Shown here piece by piece: positions 29,569-37,623 of a DNA stretch of 64,000 nucleotides. A program made the translations under genes and the position numbers. Numbering within the stretch: position 1 is the first letter of the stretch; every line of letters begins with the position of its first letter. The notes beneath the pieces are model-generated. The model did no database searches, had not been told where the DNA came from, and saw only the letters and a program-made list of their open reading frames with translations. The stretch is from Pseudoxanthomonas sp. PXM03. Lineage in GTDB: Bacteria; Pseudomonadota; Gammaproteobacteria; Xanthomonadales; Xanthomonadaceae. The DNA is taken from positions 518,001 through 582,000 of the forward strand of contig NZ_JACVAU010000001.1 in NCBI RefSeq assembly GCF_014852005.1. Direction: 5' to 3'.

Positions 29569-29600
29569 AAAGGGCGGCCTGTCGTGCCGCCCTTTCTCTT
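29569..29600 (+). terminator. intrinsic terminator between the two EF-hand genes
   Basis: A 10-bp stem AAAGGGCGGC / GCCGCCCTTT with a seven-base loop, followed by CTCTT. The two EF-hand genes therefore look like separate transcription units or a partly attenuated one. Confidence 0.75.
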
Positions 29601-29631
29601 CCGGAGAGAACTCGATGACGAGGAGGGATCC

Positions 29632-29949
29632 ATGAACACGAGGATGCTGTCCTGCCTGAGTGCGCTGGCCACTGTCATCGCTCTCACCACTGCGCCGCTG
29701 GCACATGCGCAGCAGGTGCCGCAGCGCGGTGAGGAACGAGCGTCGCCGCAGGCGAGCCCGACACCTCCCACGACCCCCGTACCGCGCCCGTTCCAGGACC
29801 TGGACCAGAATGCAGATGGCGCGATCAGCAAGGACGAAGCGGCTGTTGACCCGCCGCTGGCGCAGGTATTCGGCACGCTCGACAAGGACGCCGACGGTCG
29901 CCTGACACCGGAGGAGTACGCGGTGCATGCGCGGCAGGACAACCCCTGA
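29632..29949 (+). CDS. secreted EF-hand calcium-binding protein, paralogue
   Basis: A 105-residue protein with a signal peptide (about 1-26, ending LAHAQ), a proline-rich linker (41-53) and two EF-hand loops at 58-69 (DQNADGAISKDE) and 84-95 (DKDADGRLTPEE). The layout matches the preceding gene, with a different linker. The start follows AGGAGGGA. In the periplasm it may buffer or sense calcium; no partner is evident. Confidence 0.8.
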   Translation: MNTRMLSCLSALATVIALTTAPLAHAQQVPQRGEERASPQASPTPPTTPVPRPFQDLDQNADGAISKDEAAVDPPLAQVFGTLDKDADGRLTPEEYAVHARQDNP

Positions 29950-29997
29950 AGTCACTGCACATCCATTCCCAATGAACCATGCTGCATGGAGGAACCG

Positions 29998-30288
29998 ATG
30001 AAGAATCCCACCCGTACCTTGACGCTGGGCCTCGGCCTTGCGCTGCTCAGCGCGGGCTTGATGACGGCGTGCGGTCCCAAGCCGGAAGACACCCCGCCGC
30101 CGAGTGCGCCGGAGCCGGTGGAAACCACGCCGCCCACCGACAACGTGGTGCCGCCATCACCCACCCCGACCGATCCGGCCGTACCGCCGACCGATCCGAA
30201 CCTCCCGCCGCCGGCCAATCCCAACGCGCCGGAAACCACGCCGCCGGCCACCGACGGCAGCACACCGCCGCCCAGCAGCGGGGGCTAG
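29998..30288 (+). CDS. small proline-rich lipoprotein
   Basis: A 96-residue product. A hydrophobic N-terminus (LTLGLGLALLSAGLMTACG) ends in a lipobox-like MTAC with cysteine at 25, followed by about 70 residues dominated by Pro, Thr, Asn and Glu with repeated PP pairs. This suggests an extended envelope lipoprotein. The lipobox has Met at -3, which is acceptable but not ideal. GGAGGA precedes the ATG at 29998. Low complexity makes it hard to assign to any family. Confidence 0.65.
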   Translation: MKNPTRTLTLGLGLALLSAGLMTACGPKPEDTPPPSAPEPVETTPPTDNVVPPSPTPTDPAVPPTDPNLPPPANPNAPETTPPATDGSTPPPSSGG

Positions 30289-30320
30289 CGCACGACGCAG
30301 AGGCATCCCGCAATGTCACC

Positions 30321-30347
30321 ACGGCCGCCATGTTGCATGGCGGCCGT
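30321..30347 (+). terminator. strong hairpin after the proline-rich lipoprotein gene
   Basis: A 12-bp perfect stem ACGGCCGCCATG / CATGGCGGCCGT with a TTG loop, followed by ATTCATT. It lies 33 bases after the stop and before the HAD gene. The weak U-tract makes termination likely but not certain. Confidence 0.6.
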
Positions 30348-30414
30348 ATTCATTGATGGCGAGGCTGGCTGCTATCCTTCGCGGCCTTCGTGAAGAATGC
30401 AGGGCAGGGATCAG

Positions 30415-31137
30415 ATGGCGCGCATCCGATGGGTCGGCTTCGACGGTGACGACACGCTCTGGAAGAGCGAGGATTACTACCGCCAGGCCGAGGCCGACTT
30501 CGAGGCCATCCTCGGCACCTACGTGGACCTCGCCGACGCACGCACGCACCAGCACCTGCTGGACGTCGAGCGCCGCAACCTGAAGATCTTCGGCTACGGC
30601 GTGAAGGGCATGACGCTGTCGATGCTGGAGACCGCCATCCAGCTGACCGACGAACGCATCAGCGCGCGCGACCTGCACCGCGTGATCGAGATCGGGCGCA
30701 ACACGCTGCTGCATCCGGTGGATCTGCTGCCGGGCATCCGCGAGGCCGTCGAGCGCATCGCCGCCGACCACGAGATCGTGCTGATCACCAAGGGCGACCT
30801 GTTCCACCAGGAGGCCAAGATCGCGCAATCGGGCCTGGCGGATCTCTTCCACCGCATCGAGGTGGTGTCCGAGAAGGACGAGCCCACCTATGCGCGTGTG
30901 CTGCGCGAACTCGAGGTCGAGCCGTCACGGTTCGCGATGGTCGGCAACTCGCTGCGGTCGGACATCGAACCCGTCCTGGGTCTCGGCGGCTGGGGCATCC
31001 ACATGCCATACCACGTGACGTGGGCGCTCGAGGCCGAGCATGGCGTGGCCCACGATGCGCCGCGCCTGCGGGTGGTGGAGAACGCAGGGCAGCTGTCGGA
31101 TGCGCTTGCGACGATCGAATCCGTACCGGATGCCTGA
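30415..31137 (+). CDS. HAD-family hydrolase
   Basis: A 240-residue haloacid dehalogenase-superfamily phosphatase-like enzyme. Motif I is VGFDGDDTLW (DxDxT, nucleophile Asp in the first ten residues), motif II is IVLITKG (Thr), motif III a lysine in FHRIEVVSEKDEPTYARVL, and motif IV is VGNSLRSDIEPVLGLGGWGI. A helical cap lies between motifs I and II. Substrate unknown. The ATG at 30415 follows AGGGCAGGGA. The next gene starts directly at its stop codon. Confidence 0.88.
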   Translation: MARIRWVGFDGDDTLWKSEDYYRQAEADFEAILGTYVDLADARTHQHLLDVERRNLKIFGYGVKGMTLSMLETAIQLTDERISARDLHRVIEIGRNTLLHPVDLLPGIREAVERIAADHEIVLITKGDLFHQEAKIAQSGLADLFHRIEVVSEKDEPTYARVLRELEVEPSRFAMVGNSLRSDIEPVLGLGGWGIHMPYHVTWALEAEHGVAHDAPRLRVVENAGQLSDALATIESVPDA

Positions 31138-31647
31138 ATGCACCCAGCGAAGGCGATGGCCGTGGGGCACAATGGCGCCGTGAAGCGCGCGCTGCCCACC
31201 TTTGCCTTGCTGGCCTGCCTGTCGGTCGCGCTGTGCGCGCCCGTCGCCGCGCAGGACGCGACGGCGGCGTATGCGCCCGCCACCGGCGACGCTTCGGTGG
31301 ATCGCCACCTGGCGGACATCAACGACTACGCAAGCCGCTACCCCGCGTCCTTTGCCGACGAGATGGCGCGCTACTACACCGTGCCACGTGCCTACGTGGA
31401 AGCGATGCAGCAGCAACCGGACTGGACCGCGGGTGACATCTTCATGGCGTGTGCGCTGGCGCAGATCGTGGGACAGCCGTGCCGCGCCGTCGTGCGCGAG
31501 TGGTCGCGCGACCATGAAGGCGGGTGGAAGGCGGTCGCCGGTCGCCTGCAGGCCGAACCCGGCACCGCGCAGTACCGGCGTCTGCGCAGTGCGCTCCAGG
31601 CGACCTACCGTCGCTGGGACCGGCCGCCGCCTGCTGGCGAGAAGTGA
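31138..31647 (+). CDS. secreted protein of unknown function
   Basis: Up to 169 residues. The signal peptide starts at residue 15 (a GTG at 31180: VKRALPTFALLACLSVALCA, cleavage near APVAAQ), so translation may begin there rather than at the ATG at 31138 that abuts the HAD stop. The mature part contains DRHLADINDYASRYPASFAD and YTVPRAYVEAMQQQPDW, a pattern I have seen in uncharacterised xanthomonad proteins but cannot name. It is probably periplasmic. Confidence 0.65.
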   Translation: MHPAKAMAVGHNGAVKRALPTFALLACLSVALCAPVAAQDATAAYAPATGDASVDRHLADINDYASRYPASFADEMARYYTVPRAYVEAMQQQPDWTAGDIFMACALAQIVGQPCRAVVREWSRDHEGGWKAVAGRLQAEPGTAQYRRLRSALQATYRRWDRPPPAGEK

Positions 31648-31652
31648 GGGAA

Positions 31653-31701
31653 GAGAAGTGGGGAGTGAGCAAAGGATGCTTTCACTCACTCCTCACTTCT
31701 C
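31653..31701. terminator. bidirectional hairpin between convergent genes
   Basis: Arms 31653-31669 and 31685-31701 are inverted copies with 16 of 17 bases paired, separated by 15 bases. It lies exactly between the stops of the secreted-protein gene (plus) and the rhamnogalacturonan acetylesterase gene (minus). No clean U-tract follows, so it may act through stem strength. The GAGAAGTGAGG motif also occurs just before it, hinting at a repeat family. Confidence 0.6.
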
Positions 31702-31706
31702 TCCGC

Positions 31707-32831
31707 TCACTCCTGTTTCTTCCCGTACATGATCAGCAGCACCAGGTCCGCGTCGCCGTGCTGGCGGATCGCATGCGTGCTGCCGGGGCGTGTCAGCATC
31801 GCGTCGCCGGCGTGGACCTCGCGCGCAACGCCGTCCAGTTCGTAGATGCCGCTTCCACCCAGCACGTAGTAGACCTCGTCCTTGTGGTGCTGGTGCAGGC
31901 CGATGCCGGCGCCCCGGCGCAACACGCGCTTGCGGAACTCGAAGCCGAGCGCGGGTGCGTCGCGGAAGAACGGATGGGCAACGGTGACGCCGGCGCCACC
32001 GTGCGGCCCCGGCTGCTCCACTGCGATGTCGCGTTCGTGCACGATCAGGGACGGATTCGCCTGGGCCTTCCGATCCGCGAGTGCAGTCGCGGGTGCGCCG
32101 CAGTCCGTGTCGCGTTTCACGTGGGCCGCAAACGAGGGGTCGAGCTGTTTCCAGCCCGCCACCACCAGGCAGGCCACCATCACCGCGCCACGCTGCTGGA
32201 AATGGGTGTCGTCCCGCTGGTCCTGTTCCGGCACGTGCATGTAGTAGGCCTTGCTGGCCTCGTCGCCGGCTGCGCGCAACCAGTCCATGCTGGCAGCGGA
32301 CAGGTCGATCAGGGCCACGTTCTCCCGCGACGCAAGATCGCGCACCGCCTGCGCGTACAGTCCGTGCGTGTCGAGCAGTTGCCCATGGTCGAACTTGCGG
32401 CGCGCGACCGGCGTCACCAGGATCGGCGTGGCACCCTTCTGTCGCGCCAACGCCAGGTAGCGCCCCAGCCATTCGGGGAATGCCTGCCGGGGTTCGTTGT
32501 AGCGCGTGGGGTCTTCGATCTTCTCGTCGTTGTGGCCGAACTGGATCAGCAGCACGTCGCCGGCACGCATCTCCTTCGCCATGCCATCGAACCAGCCTTC
32601 GGCGATGAAGCTGCGCGAACTCCGCCCGCTCTGCGCGTGGTTGCGGACCACGTAGGTGTCATCGAGGAACCCCTGCAGCTGCTGCCCCCATCCTTCGCGC
32701 GGTGCGCGTTCCGGCCCGTAGTGGCTGGCGGTGGAGTCGCCGGCGATGAAGACCTGGCGGGGGGGCTGCACCTGCGCGCTGGCCTGTGCAGCGCAGGCAC
32801 AGAGCGCGATCATCAGAAAAGAGCGAAGCAT
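31707..32831 (-). CDS. rhamnogalacturonan acetylesterase (CE12-like) fused to a cupin domain
   Basis: A 374-residue secreted protein. After a signal peptide (1-20) comes an SGNH/GDSL esterase domain: FIAGDSTAS with nucleophile S33, IQFGHND (about 97-102) and RDDTHF with the Asp-His pair at about 207-210. This set fits rhamnogalacturonan acetylesterases, which remove acetyl groups from pectin side regions. Residues about 296-370 form a cupin barrel (GLHQHHKDEVYYVLGGSG, RPGSTHAI) with likely metal ligands H313, H315, E319 and H353. The fusion is unusual. It ends the kduI-kduD unit, separated from kduD by 216 bases containing a REP pair. Confidence 0.85.
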   Translation of the reverse strand: MLRSFLMIALCACAAQASAQVQPPRQVFIAGDSTASHYGPERAPREGWGQQLQGFLDDTYVVRNHAQSGRSSRSFIAEGWFDGMAKEMRAGDVLLIQFGHNDEKIEDPTRYNEPRQAFPEWLGRYLALARQKGATPILVTPVARRKFDHGQLLDTHGLYAQAVRDLASRENVALIDLSAASMDWLRAAGDEASKAYYMHVPEQDQRDDTHFQQRGAVMVACLVVAGWKQLDPSFAAHVKRDTDCGAPATALADRKAQANPSLIVHERDIAVEQPGPHGGAGVTVAHPFFRDAPALGFEFRKRVLRRGAGIGLHQHHKDEVYYVLGGSGIYELDGVAREVHAGDAMLTRPGSTHAIRQHGDADLVLLIMYGKKQE

Positions 32832-32871
32832 TGCCAGTCTCCGGTATTCGCCAGCACGCGTGCAGAAGCCC

Positions 32872-33025
32872 CTGTAGGAGCGACGTAAGTCGCGACCGCC
32901 AAGCCAGAAGACGTTCCGGCAAGGATCGAAGCCGCTCCAGGCGAAGGCGCCATCCACTTTTTCCGTATAGATCCGTGTCCACTGCTTTCCTGGTTCTGTG
33001 GTCGCGACTTACGTCGCTCCTACAG
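32872..33025. repeat. REP-type perfect inverted repeat pair
   Basis: Two 26-base arms, 32872-32897 and 33000-33025, are exact reverse complements (each starting from CTGTAGGAGCGACGTAAGTC). Sequences of the form CTGTAGGAGCG...CGCGAC are widespread dispersed palindromes in Pseudomonas and Xanthomonadaceae. The pair fills most of the 216-base gap between kduD and the acetylesterase gene, which otherwise shows no gene. Confidence 0.85.
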
Positions 33026-33047
33026 AGAGGCACAGCAACTGCACGCG

Positions 33048-33806
33048 TCAGCGCGCCAGCCAGCCGCCGTCGACGGGGATGATGGCGCCGTTGATGTAGT
33101 CCGACGCGCGCGAGGACAGGAACACGGCGGCTCCGCCCAAGTCCGACGGCTCGCCCCAGCGACCGGCCGGGATGCGGTCCAGGATGGCCTTGTTGCGGTC
33201 TTCATCGGCGCGCAGTTGCGCGGTGTTGTCGGTGGCCATGTAACCGGGCGCGATGGCGTTGATGTTGACGCCCTTGTTGCCCCACTCGTTGGCCAGCAGG
33301 CGGGTGATGCCGGCGATGCCGGACTTGCTGGCGGTATACGACGGCACGCGGATGCCGCCCTGGAACGACAGCATCGACGCGATGTTGATGATCTTGCCGC
33401 TGCCCTGCGCGATGAAATGGCGTCCAGCCGCCTGCGACATGAAGAACGCCGACTTGATGTTGACGTTCATCACATCGTCCCAGTCCTTCTCGCTGAAATC
33501 CACCGCGTCGGCGCGACGGATCAGGCCGGCGTTGTTGACCAGGATGTCCAGCCCGCCGAGACCCTCGACGGTCTCTTTCACCAGGCGCTCGACCGGCTCG
33601 ATGCTGATCAGGTTCGCGTCCAGGTTGAGAAAGCGGCGGCCCAGGGCGCGCACCTTCTCTCCTGTTTCGGTGGCTTCGACGATGCCGGCGGCTGCGATGT
33701 CGGCACCGGCTTCGGCGAGCGCCAGCGCGACGCCCTGGCCCAGGCCGGTGTTGGCGCCGGTCACCAGCGCGACCTTGCCTTCGAGACTGAATGGATTGCT
33801 TGCCAT
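33048..33806 (-). CDS. kduD: 2-dehydro-3-deoxy-D-gluconate 5-dehydrogenase
   Basis: Short-chain dehydrogenase that reduces 2,5-diketo-3-deoxygluconate (DKII) to 2-keto-3-deoxygluconate (KDG) in pectin breakdown. The 252-residue protein has the NAD(P) motif TGANTGLGQG (16-25), NNAG (91-94), and the catalytic triad S144, Y157, K161. It ends in DGGWLAR, as KduD proteins do. It lies 122 bases after kduI on the same strand; a small palindrome (AGCGGAGC/GCTCCGCT, 33846-33863) lies between them. Probably transcribed from the kduI promoter with its operator at 34853. Confidence 0.95.
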   Translation of the reverse strand: MASNPFSLEGKVALVTGANTGLGQGVALALAEAGADIAAAGIVEATETGEKVRALGRRFLNLDANLISIEPVERLVKETVEGLGGLDILVNNAGLIRRADAVDFSEKDWDDVMNVNIKSAFFMSQAAGRHFIAQGSGKIINIASMLSFQGGIRVPSYTASKSGIAGITRLLANEWGNKGVNINAIAPGYMATDNTAQLRADEDRNKAILDRIPAGRWGEPSDLGGAAVFLSSRASDYINGAIIPVDGGWLAR

Positions 33807-33928
33807 CGGGATGCCCCTCGGTATGTGTTGCTGCAGGTTGGATGGAGCGGAGCTTGCTCCGCTGCGTTCTTGATCGCGTGCTTCGGTCCGTCGTGCAGCC
33901 GAGCAAGCCCGGTGCTACGTGCGAAGGG

Positions 33929-34777
33929 TCATTTCAGCTGGCAGATGTCCAGCACGTGCATGTCGGTGTAGTCCAGGTTTTCGCCGCCCATCGCCCAGAT
34001 GAAGGCGTAGTTGCTGGTGCCGGAGCCCATGTGGATCGACCACGGCGGCGACACCACGGCTTCGTCGTTCTGCACGACGATATGGCGCTGCGCTTCCGGT
34101 TCGCCCATGAAGTGGTAGACGCGATCGTTCTCGGCCAGGTCGAAGTAGAAGTACACCTCGCTGCGGCGGTCGTGCAGGTGCGGCGGCATGGTGTTCCACA
34201 CGCTGCCGGTCTTCAGCACCGTCAGGCCCAGCAGCAGCTGCGAGGACTGGCAGGTCGCCGGCACGATGAACTGGTAGATCGTGCGCTCGTTGCTGGTTTC
34301 CAGCGCGCCGCGCTCCAGCGCGACGGCATCCTTGATCGAGAGCTGCTTGGTTTCGAAGCGCGCGTGCGCCGGCGTGGAGGTGAGGTAGAACTTGGCGGGG
34401 TTCGACGCGTCATCGGATTCGAACGCCACGTCGGCGCTGCCCATCGCCACGTACAGGCCGTCCTTCGGGCCAAGCGCATACGTCGTGCCATCCACCGTGA
34501 CCTTGCCGGCGCCACCGCCCACGTTGATGACGCCCAGTTCGCGGCGCTCCAGGAACGGCTTGCCGGCGGCCGAGGCGGGTTCGGTCTGGCGGGGCAGGTC
34601 GACCTTCTTCGACACCGGGGCGGCACCGCCGATCACGAAGCGCTCGTTGTGCGAGTAGTTCAGTTGCACCGTGTCCGCAGCGAACAGGGTGCCGATCAGG
34701 TAACGGTCGCGCAGCTGGTCGTTGCTGGCCCCGTCCATCATGTCCGGATGGGTGGCGTGGTAGGTCTTGCAGAACAT
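33929..34777 (-). CDS. kduI: 5-dehydro-4-deoxy-D-glucuronate isomerase
   Basis: Converts 5-keto-4-deoxyuronate (DKI), formed from unsaturated galacturonate, to DKII. The 282-residue length fits KduI. The zinc site is visible as H200, H202 and E207 ([15 protein letters not shown]) and H249 ([15 protein letters not shown]). I start at the ATG at 34777 ([16 protein letters not shown]); the frame extends 35 codons upstream, but through the intergenic operator. First gene of kduI-kduD-acetylesterase, with a regulator-like site 76 to 89 bases upstream of the start. Confidence 0.95.
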   Translation of the reverse strand: MFCKTYHATHPDMMDGASNDQLRDRYLIGTLFAADTVQLNYSHNERFVIGGAAPVSKKVDLPRQTEPASAAGKPFLERRELGVINVGGGAGKVTVDGTTYALGPKDGLYVAMGSADVAFESDDASNPAKFYLTSTPAHARFETKQLSIKDAVALERGALETSNERTIYQFIVPATCQSSQLLLGLTVLKTGSVWNTMPPHLHDRRSEVYFYFDLAENDRVYHFMGEPEAQRHIVVQNDEAVVSPPWSIHMGSGTSNYAFIWAMGGENLDYTDMHVLDICQLK

Positions 34778-34852
34778 GGGCGGGGCTCCGTGGATGCGGA
34801 CGCCCGTGGAGCGGGGCGTCGGGTTAGGTCGTGGGGCGATTCTACGGGCTTT

Positions 34853-34866
34853 GGTAACCGGTGTCA
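34853..34866 (-). promoter_or_regulatory. candidate operator upstream of kduI
   Basis: GGTAACCGGTGTCA, flanked by TT and TTT, centred on ACCGGT as LacI-family operators are centred on CG. The first 13 bases recur exactly at 47069-47081 and 50183-50195, and a close relative lies at 42487-42504. All lie at the start of pectin-locus transcription units. The LacI-type gene next door is the obvious candidate to bind it. Confidence 0.65.
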
Positions 34867-34916
34867 TTTTGCGGTGCGGCACCGGACGGACGTGCTGCGC
34901 CTGGTGTCGTCACGTG

Positions 34917-35972
34917 TTACTCGGGGGGCTGCGAGGAGTCGCGGATGATCAGGTGCGGGCGGATGCTGGCCGCGGCCAGCACCGGCGTGCCTTCCGGCTG
35001 GATCAGCATGGCGGCCGCCGTGCGTCCGGTGTCGCGGGTGTTGCGGCGAACGGAGGTCAGCGAGGGCCACAGGCGCGAGGCAAGCGGACTGTCGTCGAAC
35101 CCGACTACCGACAGTTGGCGCGGGATGTTGATGCCGGCGCGCATGGCGACCTTGTAGACGCCCGCCGCCATTTCGTCGTTGCCGGTGAAGATGGCGGTGG
35201 GCCGGTTCTTGCCGGACAGCAGCTTCTCGGCCGCGACCACGCCGGACTCGAAGGTGTAGCCGGCTTCGATGATGCGCGACTTCGGGAGTTCCAGCCCGCG
35301 TTTGGCCAACGCCTGCAGGAAACCGTCGGTGCGCTCGATCGACGACCGGTACGCCGCAGGGCCGGTGATCAACGCGATATCGGTGTGGCCGAGCGAAAGC
35401 AGGTATTCGGCGGCTTCGGCGGCACCGTCGCGGTCGTGCGTGACCACCATGCGCGAAGGCTCATCCATCGATACCGACGCGATGCGCGAGTAGCGACAGC
35501 CGATTTCGGCCAGCATGTCGGCCAGGGCCTGGTCTTCCGAGGCGCGCGGTACCAGCATCACGCCGTGCAGTTTCTGCTGCTGAACGAAGCGGCGCACGCC
35601 GTCGATGTAGCCCGGGCTGCGGCTGTCGCACGGATGCACCACCAGTTCGAAGCCCGAATCGCGCAACGCGTCCAGCGCGCCGTATTGCATGTTCACGATG
35701 TACTGCGCGGTCGGGTTGTCGTAGACCATGCCGATCAGGAACGACCGGCGGAACGCCAGGCCGCGCGCCATCGGATCGGGCACGTAACCGACTTCCCGCA
35801 TCAAGGTCTCCACTTTCTCGCGGGTGTCCTTACGGACCAGGGGAGAGTGGTTGATGATGCGCGAGACGGTCTTCTTCGAGACGCCGGAAAGCCGCGCGAT
35901 GTCGTTGATGGTCGCGGCCTTGCCGCCGATGGGCAGGGAGGCGGGGCTTTCGGGCTTCTTGCGCGCGGGCAT
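34917..35972 (-). CDS. LacI-family transcriptional regulator of the pectin locus
   Basis: A 351-residue regulator. The N-terminal LacI helix-turn-helix and hinge are ATINDIARLSGVSKKTVSRI and onward to VGYVPDPMARGLA (about 20-72). The rest is a periplasmic-binding-protein-like effector domain (FLIGMVYDNPTAQYIVNMQ, GYIDGVRRFVQ, FTGNDEMAAGVYKVAMRAG, VVGFDDSPLA). It is embedded among pectin genes and likely acts as a KdgR-type repressor that responds to a KDG-like metabolite; that name is used for LacI-type proteins in other xanthomonads, and I assign the role by context only. It ends 139 bases before the kduI start and begins 51 bases after the GH43 stop. Confidence 0.9.
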   Translation of the reverse strand: MPARKKPESPASLPIGGKAATINDIARLSGVSKKTVSRIINHSPLVRKDTREKVETLMREVGYVPDPMARGLAFRRSFLIGMVYDNPTAQYIVNMQYGALDALRDSGFELVVHPCDSRSPGYIDGVRRFVQQQKLHGVMLVPRASEDQALADMLAEIGCRYSRIASVSMDEPSRMVVTHDRDGAAEAAEYLLSLGHTDIALITGPAAYRSSIERTDGFLQALAKRGLELPKSRIIEAGYTFESGVVAAEKLLSGKNRPTAIFTGNDEMAAGVYKVAMRAGINIPRQLSVVGFDDSPLASRLWPSLTSVRRNTRDTGRTAAAMLIQPEGTPVLAAASIRPHLIIRDSSQPPE

Positions 35973-36023
35973 GGAGTGGGTACGGGTCCGTTCGTCTGTC
36001 TGAGGGATTCTAGCGGTTGGGGG

Positions 36024-37613
36024 TCAGTCCAGCGCGCGGTAGCGGAAATTACGGAAGTGCACCTTGCCCTGGCCCGCGGCGTACAGCGAGGGCTTCAGCG
36101 CCAGGAAGCCGCCCGCCACGTTGTGGTGGTAGCCCGAGACTTCCATCTGCACCGGATACTTGATCCAGGTCTTGCCGTCGGTGCTGGTATGGATCGTGAC
36201 GATGTGGCGGTTGTGCGTGACCCGCAGCCAGAGCTTTCCCCCTTTGGCGCTGGGCGCCAGCCTGCCTGGGCGCTCCAGACCGTAGCGGTGCATGACGAAC
36301 TGCTCGCCGTTGCTGCCCACGCCGGCATACAGGCGGTCGTTGTAGAACAGTACCGCACCGCCCTGGGCGCCGGGTTCCACCTCCATTTCGACCTCGAACT
36401 GGTAGGCCAGGTCGCCGGCGATGATGCCCAGGGGCGAGCTGTCCCGCGGCGAAGTGCCCTTGCCCTGCAGCGTCATCACCCCGTCGCCGAAACCGAGGCG
36501 GGCGAATTCGCCAGGCGCGGGGTCGTAGAACGCCCATTGCGGCCCCAGCTTCCCGCTGCGGAAATCATCCGACAGCGCCATCCCATGTGATGCCAGCGCC
36601 GTGCCCGCCGGCTTGCGCAACGGCGTGCTCAAGTCGCCGCCCTTGGCGACGAACCAGCCGTCATCGGTCCATTCGATCGGGTCCAGCAGCGCCTGCCGCC
36701 CCAGCGTCCAGAAGTCGCGCTCGTAACCGTGGTAGATCATCCACCACTGCCCGCCGGCATCCTCCACCAGCGTGGCGTGGCCGCGCGACCACCAGTACTG
36801 CTCGCGCGAGGTGGTGCGTACCACCGGATTGTTGGGCGCGTTCTGCCACGGTCCATGAATGGAGCGCGAGCGCGCGACGATCACCATGTGCCCGGTCGGC
36901 GGGCCGGCGGTGCCGCCGACGGCGGTGATCATGTAGTACCAGTCATTGCGGAAGGTGATCTTCGGGCCTTCCTGCGCGTAGCCCTCCACGTCCCACGATT
37001 CCGGATAGCGCCAGCCGTCGTAGACGTGCTTCACCTCGCCCACGGTGCTCAGGCCGTCGTCGGCGAGCTGAACGTAGTCGCCCGCACTGAGGAACAGGTA
37101 GCGCTTGCCGTCTTCGCCCACGGCATGGCCGGGGTCGATGTGGCCCGGCAGCCCGATGTCGATGGGCTCGCTCCAGGGGCCGCGGATGTCGTCGGCCCAC
37201 ACGACGAAGTTGCTCCGTCGCGGCGACTCGGTACCGCCGACGCGTGCGGGGAAATAGATGTAATAGCGGCCCTTGTGCTTGATCAGGTCCGGTGCCCAGA
37301 TCGAGCCGACGTTCTTCGTGATCGCATGGCCGACCGGCTGCCAGTTGATCAGGTCGCGCGAATGCCACAGTGGCAGACCGGGATAGGCGGTGAAGGATGA
37401 CAGGGTGAGGTAGTAGTCCTCGCCATCCTTCAGTACCGACGGGTCGGGGCGGTCGCCTGCGAGCACGGGATTGAGAAACGTGCCGTCGCCCAGGTCCGCC
37501 TGGCGCTGGTGTTCGATGCCGCGCTTCCACGCTGGTTCGCGGTGGCCATCACCCGCCAGCGCTGCCAGCGGTGCGAACAGGCACAGGGCGATCATCCACG
37601 ACTTCATTGCCAT
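36024..37613 (-). CDS. glycoside hydrolase family 43 with C-terminal lectin-like domain
   Basis: A 529-residue secreted five-bladed propeller hydrolase, probably an arabinofuranosidase, xylosidase or galactosidase acting on pectin side chains. Signal peptide about 1-20. The general base lies in AGDRPDPSVLKDGEDYYL (Asp of PDP), the pKa-modulating Asp in GHIDPG, and the acid glutamate probably in YAQEGPKI. From about residue 345 a second, concanavalin-like domain (LSDDFRSGKLGPQWAFYDP to FRNFRYRAL) follows, as in many GH43 proteins. It begins 10 bases after the PL10 stop and closes the operon that starts with the FAH gene. Confidence 0.87.
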   Translation of the reverse strand: MAMKSWMIALCLFAPLAALAGDGHREPAWKRGIEHQRQADLGDGTFLNPVLAGDRPDPSVLKDGEDYYLTLSSFTAYPGLPLWHSRDLINWQPVGHAITKNVGSIWAPDLIKHKGRYYIYFPARVGGTESPRRSNFVVWADDIRGPWSEPIDIGLPGHIDPGHAVGEDGKRYLFLSAGDYVQLADDGLSTVGEVKHVYDGWRYPESWDVEGYAQEGPKITFRNDWYYMITAVGGTAGPPTGHMVIVARSRSIHGPWQNAPNNPVVRTTSREQYWWSRGHATLVEDAGGQWWMIYHGYERDFWTLGRQALLDPIEWTDDGWFVAKGGDLSTPLRKPAGTALASHGMALSDDFRSGKLGPQWAFYDPAPGEFARLGFGDGVMTLQGKGTSPRDSSPLGIIAGDLAYQFEVEMEVEPGAQGGAVLFYNDRLYAGVGSNGEQFVMHRYGLERPGRLAPSAKGGKLWLRVTHNRHIVTIHTSTDGKTWIKYPVQMEVSGYHHNVAGGFLALKPSLYAAGQGKVHFRNFRYRALD

Positions 37614-37623
37614 CAGGAGTCCT

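Noticed and set aside
30321-30347. possible small RNA gene at the strong hairpin
   Set aside because: A single perfect stem after a gene end is better explained as a terminator-like element; no promoter was seen.
33846-33863. palindrome AGCGGAGC/GCTCCGCT between kduI and kduD as an operator
   Set aside because: It does not resemble the other locus sites and no U-tract follows; probably a REP-like remnant.
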